From Actinomycetota bacterium (GTDB lineage: Bacteria; Actinomycetota; Acidimicrobiia; Acidimicrobiales; Aldehydirespiratoraceae): a DNA stretch of 64,000 nucleotides. Below the pieces are notes generated by a model. That model saw nothing but the letters and a program-made list of their open reading frames with translations, was not told the origin of the DNA and ran no database searches. The stretch spans positions 106,419 through 170,418 of the forward strand of contig JAPOHW010000005.1 of the NCBI GenBank assembly GCA_029979265.1, given 5' to 3'. Below, piece by piece: positions 26,520 through 34,911 of this stretch. Position 1 is the stretch's first letter, and every line of letters begins with the position of its first letter. A program made the translations under genes and the position numbers.

Positions 26520-28791
26520 CGGTTCCTCCGTTCGCATCGACCGCTGCGCCGGTCGTCAGCAGTTCCTCGATCAACGCATCGTCCACCCCGACCTCGTGCA
26601 ACACCTCGATCGTGTGCTCGCCCAGCACTGGCGGTGCTCGATCGAGTCGGACGTCGAGGTCACCGAAGTTCCACAGCGCTCCTGGCTGCTCGAACCGGCC
26701 CCACAGCCGGTGGGTGTAGGTAGCGACCAGTCCGGCTGCGACATGGTCGGGGTCGTCGAAGAACGGACCGCGTTGCCCGCGACGTACGGCGGCGGCAGGC
26801 ACCTCGACGGCGGCCAGGGCGTCGAGAACATCCGATGTCGTACGGGTCACCAGCGCATCAGCGAGTTGGTCCGGGTTGCCCACGCCAGCGACCTCGCAGA
26901 ACGCCGCCACCTGATCGGTCGTCGTCGCCGCGATCGCGATCCATCCGTCGACGAGTCGAACGATCCGTTCGCCCGGGCCGACGGCAGTCTGGGCGGCGTC
27001 CAGAATCGGCGCGGGTGCGAGAGTCCCGTCGGCCAGTAGGTACGTCTCACTGTTGGTCATCGTGCCGGCGCCGAGCAACGACGCTGCGACGTCGGTCGCG
27101 CGCCCGGTCCGGACCCGCTGCAGCAGCGCCATCAGGGTTCCGGCCGCCGACGACATGGCGCAGAGATGGTCCATGAAGCCGAACCGGTGCCACATCGGAG
27201 GGTTACCCTCACCGGCACCCGCGACCTCCCAGCCGCAGCTGGCCTGGAACATCTGGTCGTAGCCCGGCCAGTCGGCCCGAGGACCAGCGGGCCCGTATGA
27301 GCTGACGTGACAGACGATCGCCTCCGGGTTGACGGCGCGGATCGACGCCGGGTCGAGTCCGAGCCGTCGGGCGGCCGGCAGACGGAGGTTGTGGTGGACG
27401 ACGTCCGCCCAGCGGATCAGCGCTTCGACCGCAGGACGGCTGGCTGGCGATTTCAGGTCGAGCGCGACCGCCCGCTTTCCGCGCTGGCAGCCGGCGAAGG
27501 GCCAGTCGGCCCACCTCATCGGGTCGCCCGTGGTGGCCTCGACCTTGACGACGGTCGCGCCGAGGTCGGCCAGCAGCATCGGGCCGAGCGGTCCCGCAAG
27601 GAAGTTCCCGAAGTCGAGCACCTTCAGGCCCGAGAGAGGCGACGAGCCTCCGGCAGGACGAACCGCAGGCCGGTCCCGCCCCGCCGATCCAGGAGGCGAC
27701 CAGTCAGGCGCGCCACCTGGCGCCGACGGCGCCGGGCCGCGGACCATGGCCGGCGGATCGAGGGTCAGGGGCAGGCCCGCCAACGAGACACGACCGACCT
27801 CGGGGTCGTCGACGTCGACGACGTACCGGTTGGCGACTGCTTGTTCATCGCTCAGGATCGCGCCCAGACCGACGGCGGGTTGGGCTGGGATGTCGTGCGC
27901 CCACAGATCGGCCAGCCACTCGTCGCTCGACCGATGCCGGAACGCCTCGGTGATCGCGCCCCAGTTCGTCCAGCCCGGCAGGCCTTGGCCGTGGAGCCGT
28001 TCGTTCTCGACGGCGACCTTGGCCGGGCCCAGTTCCGCGAATACCTCCTGCATCAGCGGCGTCTGTGCCGGTTCGGGTGGCATGACGTGGATCCACCGAC
28101 CGTCGCCGCACTCGAACAGCGAGGCGCGCATGTTGTCCTTCGGCATACCGATCGCGAGCAGATCGGACGGCGACTCGGCTCGCGACCAGTGCATCATCAT
28201 CGGCACCAGCGCACCTTGGGCGAGACTCGTGTGTGCCGGGCCGCCGATGCCGGTCTCCTCGCGGACGAGCAGCCGACTCGTCACCCCGATGACCGACAGC
28301 CAGGCGGCGGTCCACGTGCCGAGCGGGAAGCGGACGTAGATCGGGCTCTCCCCCCGTGCACCGAGCTGTTCGTCGAGCACGCCGAGGCGTGCGAGCGTCA
28401 GCTGGTCGTCGACGGGAGCGTCGGCGTCGGGGTGGCCGACTGGCCAACCCAGGATCGACGAGACGACGAGGTGCGGGTGACGGACGCTGAGCGACGCGTC
28501 GTCGAGGCCGAGCAGGGTCGTCTCGCTCGGTCGAAGGCTGTGCACCACGACGTCGGCCGCGGCCAACATTGCGTCGAGTTCGTCGAGACCGGTCGGCGAG
28601 CTCATGTCGAGCTCGATGCTCGATTTGCTCCGTCCCCAGGTCCGGAATCCTGGACGTGCCCGTAGGGGCGACCCACCCGGTGGTTCGACCATGACGACAT
28701 CAGCACCGGCTTCGGCGAGGAACAGGGTGGCCGAGAGGCAGGCGACCGAGCCGCCGAGGTCGACGACCCGCACTCCATCGAGCACCCCCAC
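26503..28791 (-). CDS. tandem CaiB/BaiF (family III) CoA-transferase
   Basis: This 762-residue protein has two family III CoA-transferase repeats, ~1-370 and ~390-750, joined by a Pro/Gly-rich linker. Starts of the repeats are LDGVRVVDLGGSVACL and LSGLKVLDFGNFLAGPLGPMLLADLGA. The catalytic Asp position appears as His in the first half (GGPAHTSLAQ) and Asp in the second (GRATDVAASLL), so only the second site looks competent. GTG start 2 nt after the hotdog gene stop. Likely transfers CoA onto a pathway acid, perhaps recycling CoA from a dead-end ester. Confidence 0.9.
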   Translation of the reverse strand: MGVLDGVRVVDLGGSVACLSATLFLAEAGADVVMVEPPGGSPLRARPGFRTWGRSKSSIELDMSSPTGLDELDAMLAAADVVVHSLRPSETTLLGLDDASLSVRHPHLVVSSILGWPVGHPDADAPVDDQLTLARLGVLDEQLGARGESPIYVRFPLGTWTAAWLSVIGVTSRLLVREETGIGGPAHTSLAQGALVPMMMHWSRAESPSDLLAIGMPKDNMRASLFECGDGRWIHVMPPEPAQTPLMQEVFAELGPAKVAVENERLHGQGLPGWTNWGAITEAFRHRSSDEWLADLWAHDIPAQPAVGLGAILSDEQAVANRYVVDVDDPEVGRVSLAGLPLTLDPPAMVRGPAPSAPGGAPDWSPPGSAGRDRPAVRPAGGSSPLSGLKVLDFGNFLAGPLGPMLLADLGATVVKVEATTGDPMRWADWPFAGCQRGKRAVALDLKSPASRPAVEALIRWADVVHHNLRLPAARRLGLDPASIRAVNPEAIVCHVSSYGPAGPRADWPGYDQMFQASCGWEVAGAGEGNPPMWHRFGFMDHLCAMSSAAGTLMALLQRVRTGRATDVAASLLGAGTMTNSETYLLADGTLAPAPILDAAQTAVGPGERIVRLVDGWIAIAATTTDQVAAFCEVAGVGNPDQLADALVTRTTSDVLDALAAVEVPAAAVRRGQRGPFFDDPDHVAAGLVATYTHRLWGRFEQPGALWNFGDLDVRLDRAPPVLGEHTIEVLHEVGVDDALIEELLTTGAAVDANGGTDGPND

Positions 28792-28793
28792 GA

Positions 28794-29675
28794 TCAGCCC
28801 CCGACGCGTCGGAAGGACGCATTCACCGTTGCGATCACGCGGCCACCCGCACCGACATCGACCATCGTGGCCTCGACGCCAACCCGTGACCCGCTCGCGC
28901 CGACCACCGTGGCGCGGGCGCGGAACGGGCCGAGGTAGCCCGGTTTCACGAACATCACGTGCCAGGTCTCGACTTGGAAGTCAGCCGTGCCGGTGACGCG
29001 CTCGAGCTCGTCGGTCACCGCCGCCTCGATCGCAATATTGATCGGGCCGAGGTGCAGCGCCGAATGCGGCGACGACAGCGCCGGCGTGACCTTGGAGATC
29101 TCGACCGTGCCGTCGGGTCCGTCGAGCACCCCGAACACGTCTCGGAGCCTCGGGAGGTCGGGTGAGTCGTCGAGCTGAGTGACGGGGTTGTCGACGAGGT
29201 AGAAGCCGGGCGGAACGTCACCCAAGCTCACGCCGCTCCCCGACGTCATCGCGATCACCCGCTCGTGGTCGTCGGCGTCGACGATCCGTGCCCGGCTGAA
29301 CCCCATCTGGCGACCGATGCTGACCACCTCTCGGAGCACCTCCAACCGCTTCACGTCGTGCGCGGGGTCGAGGACGTCATACGCCATCGTGACGGGTGCG
29401 GGCACACATTCATCGTCCCGCCACCACGGCTCGGGCGACGCGATGCAAAGTGGCGCCGCCATGACTCCGCCGGTGCTGTTGCGCATGTCATGCCGCAACG
29501 GCATGATCTCCCGGTCGACGCCAACGTCGAGGAATGGCGTACCCTTGCCGAGGTAGGTGTAGCTCTGCAGCGCGATCCACGACTTCTCGAAGTGCTGCCA
29601 GTGCTCTTCTGGGGTCAGGGTCCTGATGTCGCCGAGCGACTGGTTCGCCGGCTCGTCGACGGTCTCGTTCGACAT
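28794..29675 (-). CDS. hotdog-fold thioesterase-like protein
   Basis: This 293-residue protein has a PaaI-like hotdog in its C-terminal half (HSALHLGPINIAIEAAV, HVMFVKPGYLGPFRARATVVG, VGVEATMVDVGAGGRVIATVNASF). The N-terminal half is less clear, with SWIALQSYTYLGKGTPFLDVG, and may be a second hotdog. PaaI-type enzymes hydrolyse acyl-CoA. The ATG at 29675 has an excellent ribosome site (CAGGAGG). It heads the minus operon 29675-25956 and is divergent from the acyl-CoA ligase, with the operator at 29710 between them. Confidence 0.78.
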   Translation of the reverse strand: MSNETVDEPANQSLGDIRTLTPEEHWQHFEKSWIALQSYTYLGKGTPFLDVGVDREIMPLRHDMRNSTGGVMAAPLCIASPEPWWRDDECVPAPVTMAYDVLDPAHDVKRLEVLREVVSIGRQMGFSRARIVDADDHERVIAMTSGSGVSLGDVPPGFYLVDNPVTQLDDSPDLPRLRDVFGVLDGPDGTVEISKVTPALSSPHSALHLGPINIAIEAAVTDELERVTGTADFQVETWHVMFVKPGYLGPFRARATVVGASGSRVGVEATMVDVGAGGRVIATVNASFRRVGG

Positions 29676-29709
29676 GGGTACCTCCTGGACGTGTGATCCT
29701 CCACCCAAT

Positions 29710-29725
29710 CTGACACAATCGTCAA
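29710..29725. promoter_or_regulatory. operator palindrome in the 29675/29777 divergent promoter
   Basis: CTGACACAATCGTCAA matches YTGACR-N4-YGTCAR. It is placed to control both the hotdog/CoA-transferase operon (minus) and the acyl-CoA ligase operon (plus). Confidence 0.8.
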
Positions 29726-29776
29726 TTGGCGCTCTCATCGGGGGCCTCGCAGGATCGCCGACCGGGGGGAATCGAC

Positions 29777-31336
29777 ATGACCGATGCGTTGTCCATCGGA
29801 ACCAGTTGGTGGGAGCTCATTGCGAACCGTGCGGCGGCGACGCCAGACCGACGGTTCATTGCGGACGAGGCCGACCGGACGCTCACTTTCGAGCAGTTTC
29901 GATCGCTCGCCGAGGAGGTCGCGGCCGGACTGTTCGAGTTAGGCGTCCGTTGCGACGACGTGGTCAGTTGGCAGCTCCCGACAACGATCGAGGCCGCCGT
30001 GCTCATGGCGGCATTGACGCGACTCGGCGCACTGCAGAATCCGATCATCCCGATCCTTCGACGGACCGAGGTGGCCCAGATCACCCGCCAGGTCGGGAGC
30101 CGATGGATGATCGTGCCGGGAACGTACCGGAACTTCGATCACACCGCGATGGCCCTCGACGCGACGGCCGAGTCCTGCACTGTGCTCGACACGAGCACCA
30201 CCGGCGACGAGACCCTCCGACTGCCGCGGGCCGATCCGTCCGTACTCGCCGCACCGCTGGACCCCGGTTCGGCGGTGCGGTGGTACTACTACTCATCGGG
30301 AACGACCGCTACCCCGAAGGGCGCGATGCACACCGACGCCTCCGTCATGGCAGCCTCAAACGCCCAAATCGAACGGCTCGGACTGGACCAGGACGACGTG
30401 TTCGCAATCCCGTTCCCACTCACCCACATCGGCGGCATCATGCTGCTCACCTCGTACCTCCGCGTCGGTGGGGTCTTGCTGTGCATCGAGTCGTTCGATC
30501 CGGTCACGACACCACTCGTGATGGCCGCCCACGGCACGACGATCCTCGGCTCGGCAACACCGTTCTTCCACGCCTACCTGGCGGCACAACGCCGGCACGG
30601 CGACGAGCCGCTCTTCACACGGTTCCGGCAACTCCAAGCAGGCGGGGCGCCCATCACGCCCGAGCTCAACGCCGAATGCGTGCGAGTGTTCGCCAGTCCG
30701 GTCTACAACCAGTGGGGGCTGACAGAGTTTCCCGCCGCGACGAGCCTCGGCCAGGGCGACGCGCCGGAGAAGTTCGAGGGCACCGTCGGCCGCATGGCGC
30801 CGGGCTGCGAGATCAAGGTGGTCGGCTTCGACGGAGAGGTCGTAGAGGCGGGCGCCGAAGGTGAACTCTTGGTTCGAGGCCCGCAACGTCTGGTGGGATA
30901 CGTCGATCCGACGCTCGACGAGGAAGCGTTCGATCGCGAGGGTTTCTTTCGAACCGGCGATCTGGGCGTCATCGATGCCGACGGGTTCGTTCGGATCACG
31001 GGCCGGCTCAAAGACATCATCATTCGCAACGCGGAAAACCTGTCTGCACAAGAGATGGAGAACGTCCTGTCCGCCCACCCCGCAGTGGCGGATGTGGCGG
31101 TGATCGGCCTCCCCGACGAACGAACCGGCGAGCGGGCGTGTGCGCTCGTCGTGCTGGCGACCGGCGTCGACTCGATCTCGATCCCCGAGCTGGCCGAGCA
31201 CTGTATCGCCAGTGGGCTGGCCAAGCAGAAGATCCCCGAGCAGCTCGAGATCGTGCCGGAGCTCCCCCGCAATCCGATGGGCAAGGTGCTCAAGCATGAG
31301 CTCCGTGCCCGGTACACATCGCAGGAGACGTCGTGA
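29777..31336 (+). CDS. acyl-CoA synthetase (AMP-forming)
   Basis: This 519-residue adenylate-forming ligase has the P-loop-like YYSSGTTATPKGA (~residue 170), NQWGLTEF, the hinge and core motif FRTGDLGVIDADGFVRITGRLKDIIIR and the catalytic Lys motif PMGKVLKHELR at the end. It activates a carboxylic acid to its CoA thioester and is the only ligase in the window, so it is the natural entry enzyme of the pathway. ATG 29777 follows GGGGGGAAT. The stop overlaps the nitroreductase start by 4 nt (GTGA). Confidence 0.93.
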   Translation: MTDALSIGTSWWELIANRAAATPDRRFIADEADRTLTFEQFRSLAEEVAAGLFELGVRCDDVVSWQLPTTIEAAVLMAALTRLGALQNPIIPILRRTEVAQITRQVGSRWMIVPGTYRNFDHTAMALDATAESCTVLDTSTTGDETLRLPRADPSVLAAPLDPGSAVRWYYYSSGTTATPKGAMHTDASVMAASNAQIERLGLDQDDVFAIPFPLTHIGGIMLLTSYLRVGGVLLCIESFDPVTTPLVMAAHGTTILGSATPFFHAYLAAQRRHGDEPLFTRFRQLQAGGAPITPELNAECVRVFASPVYNQWGLTEFPAATSLGQGDAPEKFEGTVGRMAPGCEIKVVGFDGEVVEAGAEGELLVRGPQRLVGYVDPTLDEEAFDREGFFRTGDLGVIDADGFVRITGRLKDIIIRNAENLSAQEMENVLSAHPAVADVAVIGLPDERTGERACALVVLATGVDSISIPELAEHCIASGLAKQKIPEQLEIVPELPRNPMGKVLKHELRARYTSQETS

Positions 31337-31992
31337 CCAGCACGCCGACCGACGACATCTGGGAGGCGATGAGCACCGCCCGCACCATCCGCAGGTTCCG
31401 TGACGAACCGGTCGGCCCCGACGTACTGGCGCGCTGTATCCAGGCCGCGACCTGGGCGCCATCGGGCGGGAACCAGCAACCGTGGCACTTCGTGGTGATG
31501 ACGTCGCCCGAGGCGCGCGAGGCCCTGGCGATCGGCGCCGCCCGAGCGTTGGAGACGATCGAGCGCGTCTACCGACTCCAGCGACCTGAACCCGACGACG
31601 ACACTCCTCGCGCTCGCAACTCCCGAGCGATGTTCGCACTGCACGACGGCGCCGCCTCGGTGCCCGCCGCCGTGCTGTTCTGCGTCCGCGACCAGCCGAG
31701 CACACCATCGCTCACGCTCGGCGCGTCGATCTTCCCGGCGATGCAGAATTTCCTCCTCGCCGCTCGCGCCCTCGGACTCGGCACGTGCGTGACCGGCTGG
31801 CACGTCGGTTCCGAGCCCGAGTTCCGAGACGCGCTCGCGATCCCCGAAGCGTGGCGCCTTGCCGGACTTGCGATCGTCGGCTGGCCCCAGGGGCATCACG
31901 GTTCACTCCGCCGTCGACCCGTTCACGAGGTCGCCAGTCTCGACCGGTGGGACACACCTCTCCGGGAGGGTGATCAACCAGCGGAAGCGTGA
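31333..31992 (+). CDS. nitroreductase-family protein
   Basis: This 219-residue FMN-dependent nitroreductase-fold enzyme begins with AMSTARTIRRFRDEPV, has WAPSGGNQQPWHFVVM (FMN contacts) and a later ARALGLGTCVTGW motif. The family reduces nitro groups, quinones or activated double bonds with NAD(P)H. GTG start overlaps the ligase gene. It could serve as an enoyl/enone reductase in the pathway, which is speculation. It converges with the hydrolase at 32040, with 47 nt between. Confidence 0.88.
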   Translation: MTSTPTDDIWEAMSTARTIRRFRDEPVGPDVLARCIQAATWAPSGGNQQPWHFVVMTSPEAREALAIGAARALETIERVYRLQRPEPDDDTPRARNSRAMFALHDGAASVPAAVLFCVRDQPSTPSLTLGASIFPAMQNFLLAARALGLGTCVTGWHVGSEPEFRDALAIPEAWRLAGLAIVGWPQGHHGSLRRRPVHEVASLDRWDTPLREGDQPAEA

Positions 31993-32039
31993 CCATCGGG
32001 TGTCACCCACGCCGAGTGATGCTGTCGTCGACCAGTCGG

Positions 32040-32816
32040 TCAGGCCGCGGCAAGCGCCACAGTACGACGGACGAGCTCCGCCCAGGCGTCCGGCGCATTG
32101 AGGTGGGCGAAGTGGTCGACCCCATCGCCGACGAACATCTCGGCTCCCGTCAACTCAGCGAGGCGTCGGTTTGCGACGACGAACTCGGCGGGCATCTCGG
32201 TGCCGTGCCCGGCGACGAAGGGGACCTTCAGATCCTCGACGTCGAACAGGGGTGCGGCTTGGCACGCCATGTCCGCACGAAAGGCAACCCCTTCGCCGCG
32301 AAGCATCGCCTTCGTCGAGTCGCGTAACGTCTGCCAGCGGTCGTCGCCGAGGATCGAGCGATTCATGTCCTCGGCCAGCTGCTCGGTGTCGTCGTAGCGC
32401 GTCCACGCCATCGTTCGTTCCATCGCCTCGGCGCCGACCCACCAGTCGTACGGCACCATCGGCGGTTCCCACACCCCGAGCGCCAGGAACAGCTCGGGTG
32501 CGATCGTGGCGGCCAACATCGCGATCGTCCCGCCGGCGCTCTGCGCCACCACCACCGACGGGGTGCCGTCGAGCAGGTCGATCAGGTCGGCGGCATGGAC
32601 CTCGAATCCGCCGAGCACGCTGCCGTCGGGTGCGATCGCAGCATCGACCGAGCGTCCGTACCCGCGCCGGTCATAGACCGTCACGGGCAAATCGGTGAGG
32701 CGGTGCACGACGTGGGCGAAGTTCTTGCTACGGTCCGGCGCACCGTGCACCAGGACGACCGGCGGCCCAGGTGCGTCGACATGATGACGCACCACGTGGA
32801 GGCCGATCGGAACCAT
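32040..32816 (-). CDS. alpha/beta hydrolase
   Basis: This ~258-residue alpha/beta hydrolase has VVLVHGAPDRSKNF, YDRRGYGRS, the nucleophile elbow VVAQSAGGTIA (Gln-Ser-Ala-Gly instead of Gly-x-Ser-x-Gly at the first position), and a late DHFAHL His. Substrate unknown; ester, lactone or CoA-thioester cleavage are all possible. ATG 32816 is chosen because a TATCTT hexamer lies 8 nt upstream; GTG 32837 is in frame and also possible. Operator 32848 lies just upstream. Confidence 0.85.
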   Translation of the reverse strand: MVPIGLHVVRHHVDAPGPPVVLVHGAPDRSKNFAHVVHRLTDLPVTVYDRRGYGRSVDAAIAPDGSVLGGFEVHAADLIDLLDGTPSVVVAQSAGGTIAMLAATIAPELFLALGVWEPPMVPYDWWVGAEAMERTMAWTRYDDTEQLAEDMNRSILGDDRWQTLRDSTKAMLRGEGVAFRADMACQAAPLFDVEDLKVPFVAGHGTEMPAEFVVANRRLAELTGAEMFVGDGVDHFAHLNAPDAWAELVRRTVALAAA

Positions 32817-32847
32817 GAAGGGCGAAGATACCGTCACCGCCCGAAAC

Positions 32848-32863
32848 TTGACGACTGCGTCAA
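32848..32863. promoter_or_regulatory. operator palindrome (extended) at the 32816/32918 divergent promoter
   Basis: TTGACGACTGCGTCAA is fully symmetric in its arms, and the symmetry extends outward to AAC/GTT, making this one of the best copies. It lies nearer the minus-strand hydrolase. Confidence 0.85.
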
Positions 32864-32888
32864 GTTGAGCGACACCGAGGACGCTGAG

Positions 32889-32904
32889 TTGACGATTCCG
32901 TCAA
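32889..32904. promoter_or_regulatory. second operator palindrome at the 32816/32918 divergent promoter
   Basis: TTGACGATTCCGTCAA, flanked by G and C so that the arms are GTTGAC and GTCAAC. It lies 41 bp from the first copy and is followed by TATGGT (32906-32911), a likely -10 for the methyltransferase. Confidence 0.85.
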
Positions 32905-32917
32905 CTATGGTGAGTTG

Positions 32918-33757
32918 GTGGTCGACGGCGTAGCGAAATCAACATCCGGCCGAGGGCCGAGCCGGAGCGCGGCCCTGGTCGCAGCATGTCGCATGTTGGC
33001 CGCCGAACTCCCTGATGAGGAGCGCCTGATCGACGATCCCTTCGCCCGTCTCGTAGCCGACGATGAGGCGATCACCGCTGCCCGAGCCGACCCGAACTTA
33101 CAAAACGTCATTCGCCTGCGGACTCGATACCTCGACGAGGCGATCGTCGACTTCGTGACGACACACGGATCAAGCCGCCCACAGATCCTCCTCCTCGGCG
33201 CCGGTTTCGACGCCCGGGCGTACCGGCTAGACGTCGCAGCGACGTTCTTCGAGGTCGACTTCTCTGCAACACTCGACGACAAAGCAAAGATGCTGATGGG
33301 GTTCGAACCGCTCGCCCAGCGGATCGCGGTACCGGTCGATCTGGCTGCACAGCGGTTCGTCGAGCCGCTGGTCGACTCCGGCTTCGATCCTTCCGCACCG
33401 ACGATCGTCGTCTGGGAAGGAGTCTCGATGTACCTGGATCCGGACGAAGCCGAGAGCGTGGTCGCGCAGATGGCCGAGTCGGTACCACCTGGGAGCCGGA
33501 TGGTCGCCGACTACGCGGAAATGTCGTGGTTCAAGGGCAGCGACTACGAGCGGGCGACCGAGTCGATCTCCCGAGATCTCCGCCGCGGTGGCGAACCCCT
33601 CAAGTCCGGGCTGCGCGACATGTACGCAACCCTCGACCGGTACGGATTCGACGTTCTCGACGATGAGGCCACCGAGAACCTACGTCCTCGATACGGTCTC
33701 GCCGCCCTCCCCCGCCACTACCCCACACGGATGGTGACCGCCCAGCGCCGCGGATGA
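32918..33757 (+). CDS. class I SAM-dependent methyltransferase (TIGR00027/LCMT-like)
   Basis: This ~279-residue protein resembles the actinobacterial family of putative S-adenosylmethionine methyltransferases related to leucine carboxyl methyltransferase. It has DDPFARLVADDEA, IRLRTRYLDEAIVDFV, the SAM motif LLLGAGFDARAYRL, VDFSATLDDKA, and VVWEGVSMYLDPDEAE. GTG 32918 lies 6 nt after a TATGGT hexamer; TTG 32915 is the alternative. It may methylate a carboxylate or hydroxyl of a pathway compound. The 3' end abuts a broken SnoaL-like gene on the other strand. Confidence 0.85.
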   Translation: MVDGVAKSTSGRGPSRSAALVAACRMLAAELPDEERLIDDPFARLVADDEAITAARADPNLQNVIRLRTRYLDEAIVDFVTTHGSSRPQILLLGAGFDARAYRLDVAATFFEVDFSATLDDKAKMLMGFEPLAQRIAVPVDLAAQRFVEPLVDSGFDPSAPTIVVWEGVSMYLDPDEAESVVAQMAESVPPGSRMVADYAEMSWFKGSDYERATESISRDLRRGGEPLKSGLRDMYATLDRYGFDVLDDEATENLRPRYGLAALPRHYPTRMVTAQRRG

Positions 33758-34010
33758 CGATGTGGCTGCTGACGATGTGGAACGTACTGCCGACGCTCGG
33801 GGCGAGCAGCTTCATCATCAACGACTCGATCTCGGCAGGGCCCTGCGCGCGGCCCATCGGTCCGAGCGACACCTCACCGTCCTCGGCGAACAGGTCTGCG
33901 TACCCATCGAAGTCACCGCTGTCGAGGTGTTCCCCGTCGTCGACGAAGAGCTAGTTGATGGCCTGAAGGTCTTCCAGACGACGAAGATGAGTTTCGATCG
34001 ATTCGCTCAT
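33758..34010 (-). pseudogene. SnoaL-like gene with in-frame stop and lost 3' end
   Basis: On the minus strand an ATG at 34010 opens a NTF2/SnoaL-type N-terminus (ETHLRRLEDLQAIN), then hits TAG at 33953-33951. Reading on in the same frame gives LFVDDGEHLDSGDFDGYADL and GPMGRAQGPAEIESLMMKLL, a clear SnoaL continuation. It ends at about HIVSSHIVIRG where the methyltransferase gene begins, so the last ~45 residues are gone. One substitution of a sense codon such as GAG or CAG to TAG explains the stop. The operator at 34030 remains upstream. A non-functional copy is the simplest reading. Confidence 0.75.
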
Positions 34011-34029
34011 GTCGACAGGCGGTAGGTTT

Positions 34030-34045
34030 CTGACGGGGGTGTCAA
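34030..34045. promoter_or_regulatory. operator palindrome upstream of the SDR at 34101
   Basis: CTGACGGGGGTGTCAA matches YTGACR-N4-YGTCAR. It sits between the broken SnoaL gene (minus) and the SDR/isochorismatase-like operon (plus). Confidence 0.8.
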
Positions 34046-34100
34046 GTAGCAGGCCGCACGTACTCGCCGGGCCTGCACGGGAGGAACGTGGAGAACTGAC

Positions 34101-34886
34101 GTGGGCAAATTGGACGACAAGGTAGCAATCGTCACGGGAGCCGGGCGCGGGATCGGGCGAGTGATCGCGCTCGATTACGCCAAGGAGGGCGCTCGAGTCG
34201 TCGTCGCCTCCCGTACCCCTGCCACGGTCGAGGCGGTCGTCGGCACGATCGAGTCGGCGGGAGGCACGGCGCTCGGCCTCACCGTCGATGTCGGTGAGCG
34301 GGACCAAATCGACGACATGGTCGCACGGACAGTTGGCCACTTCGGACAACTCGACATCCTGGTGAACAACGCCCAGGGCTTCGGCACCAAGGCAGCACCG
34401 GCTGGTTCGCCGGGCTTCGTAGCACTCGAGGACTTCCCGGAAGACACCTGGGACCACACGTTCCAGACCGGCCTCAAAGCATCGTTGTTCGCCATGCAAG
34501 CAGCATTCCCCCACCTCCGCGAGAGGGGTGGCAAAATCATCAACTTCGGGTCAGGCAACGGGATCGGTGCCATGAAAGGAACCGCCGCCTACAACGCCAC
34601 CAAGGAGGCGATCCGCTCACTCACGCGGACCGCAGCGGCCGAGTGGGGCAAATACGACATTTGCGTCAACGTCATCGTCCCCACAATGGTCACCGATTCA
34701 GCAGAAGCATTCTTCGAGGCTCGACCCGGGATTCGCGAAAAACTGGCTCAGCAAATCCCGCTCCGCAGATTCGGTGACGTCGGGCGCGACATCGGCCCGG
34801 TCGCTGTCTTCCTCGCCTCGAACGACTCCGACTTCATCACCGGTCAGGCCATCCACGTCGATGGCGGCCAGATCCTCCGACCCTGA
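34101..34886 (+). CDS. short-chain dehydrogenase/reductase
   Basis: This 261-residue SDR has TGAGRGIG, NNAQGFG at the NNAG position, INFGSGNG with the catalytic Ser, and YNATK (Tyr-x3-Lys). A C-terminal FITGQAIHVDGGQ is typical of classical SDRs. GTG start with upstream GGAGAACTGAC. It is the first gene of a two-gene operon with an isochorismatase-fold protein, under the operator at 34030. Role: oxidation or reduction of a pathway alcohol/ketone. Confidence 0.9.
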   Translation: MGKLDDKVAIVTGAGRGIGRVIALDYAKEGARVVVASRTPATVEAVVGTIESAGGTALGLTVDVGERDQIDDMVARTVGHFGQLDILVNNAQGFGTKAAPAGSPGFVALEDFPEDTWDHTFQTGLKASLFAMQAAFPHLRERGGKIINFGSGNGIGAMKGTAAYNATKEAIRSLTRTAAAEWGKYDICVNVIVPTMVTDSAEAFFEARPGIREKLAQQIPLRRFGDVGRDIGPVAVFLASNDSDFITGQAIHVDGGQILRP

Positions 34887-34911
34887 ACCTCCTCACCCGA
34901 AGGGAACCGCC

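Noticed and set aside
32040..32040. Short inverted repeat GGGTGTCACCC near 32000 as a terminator
   Set aside because: The loop would be a single base and no U-tract follows.
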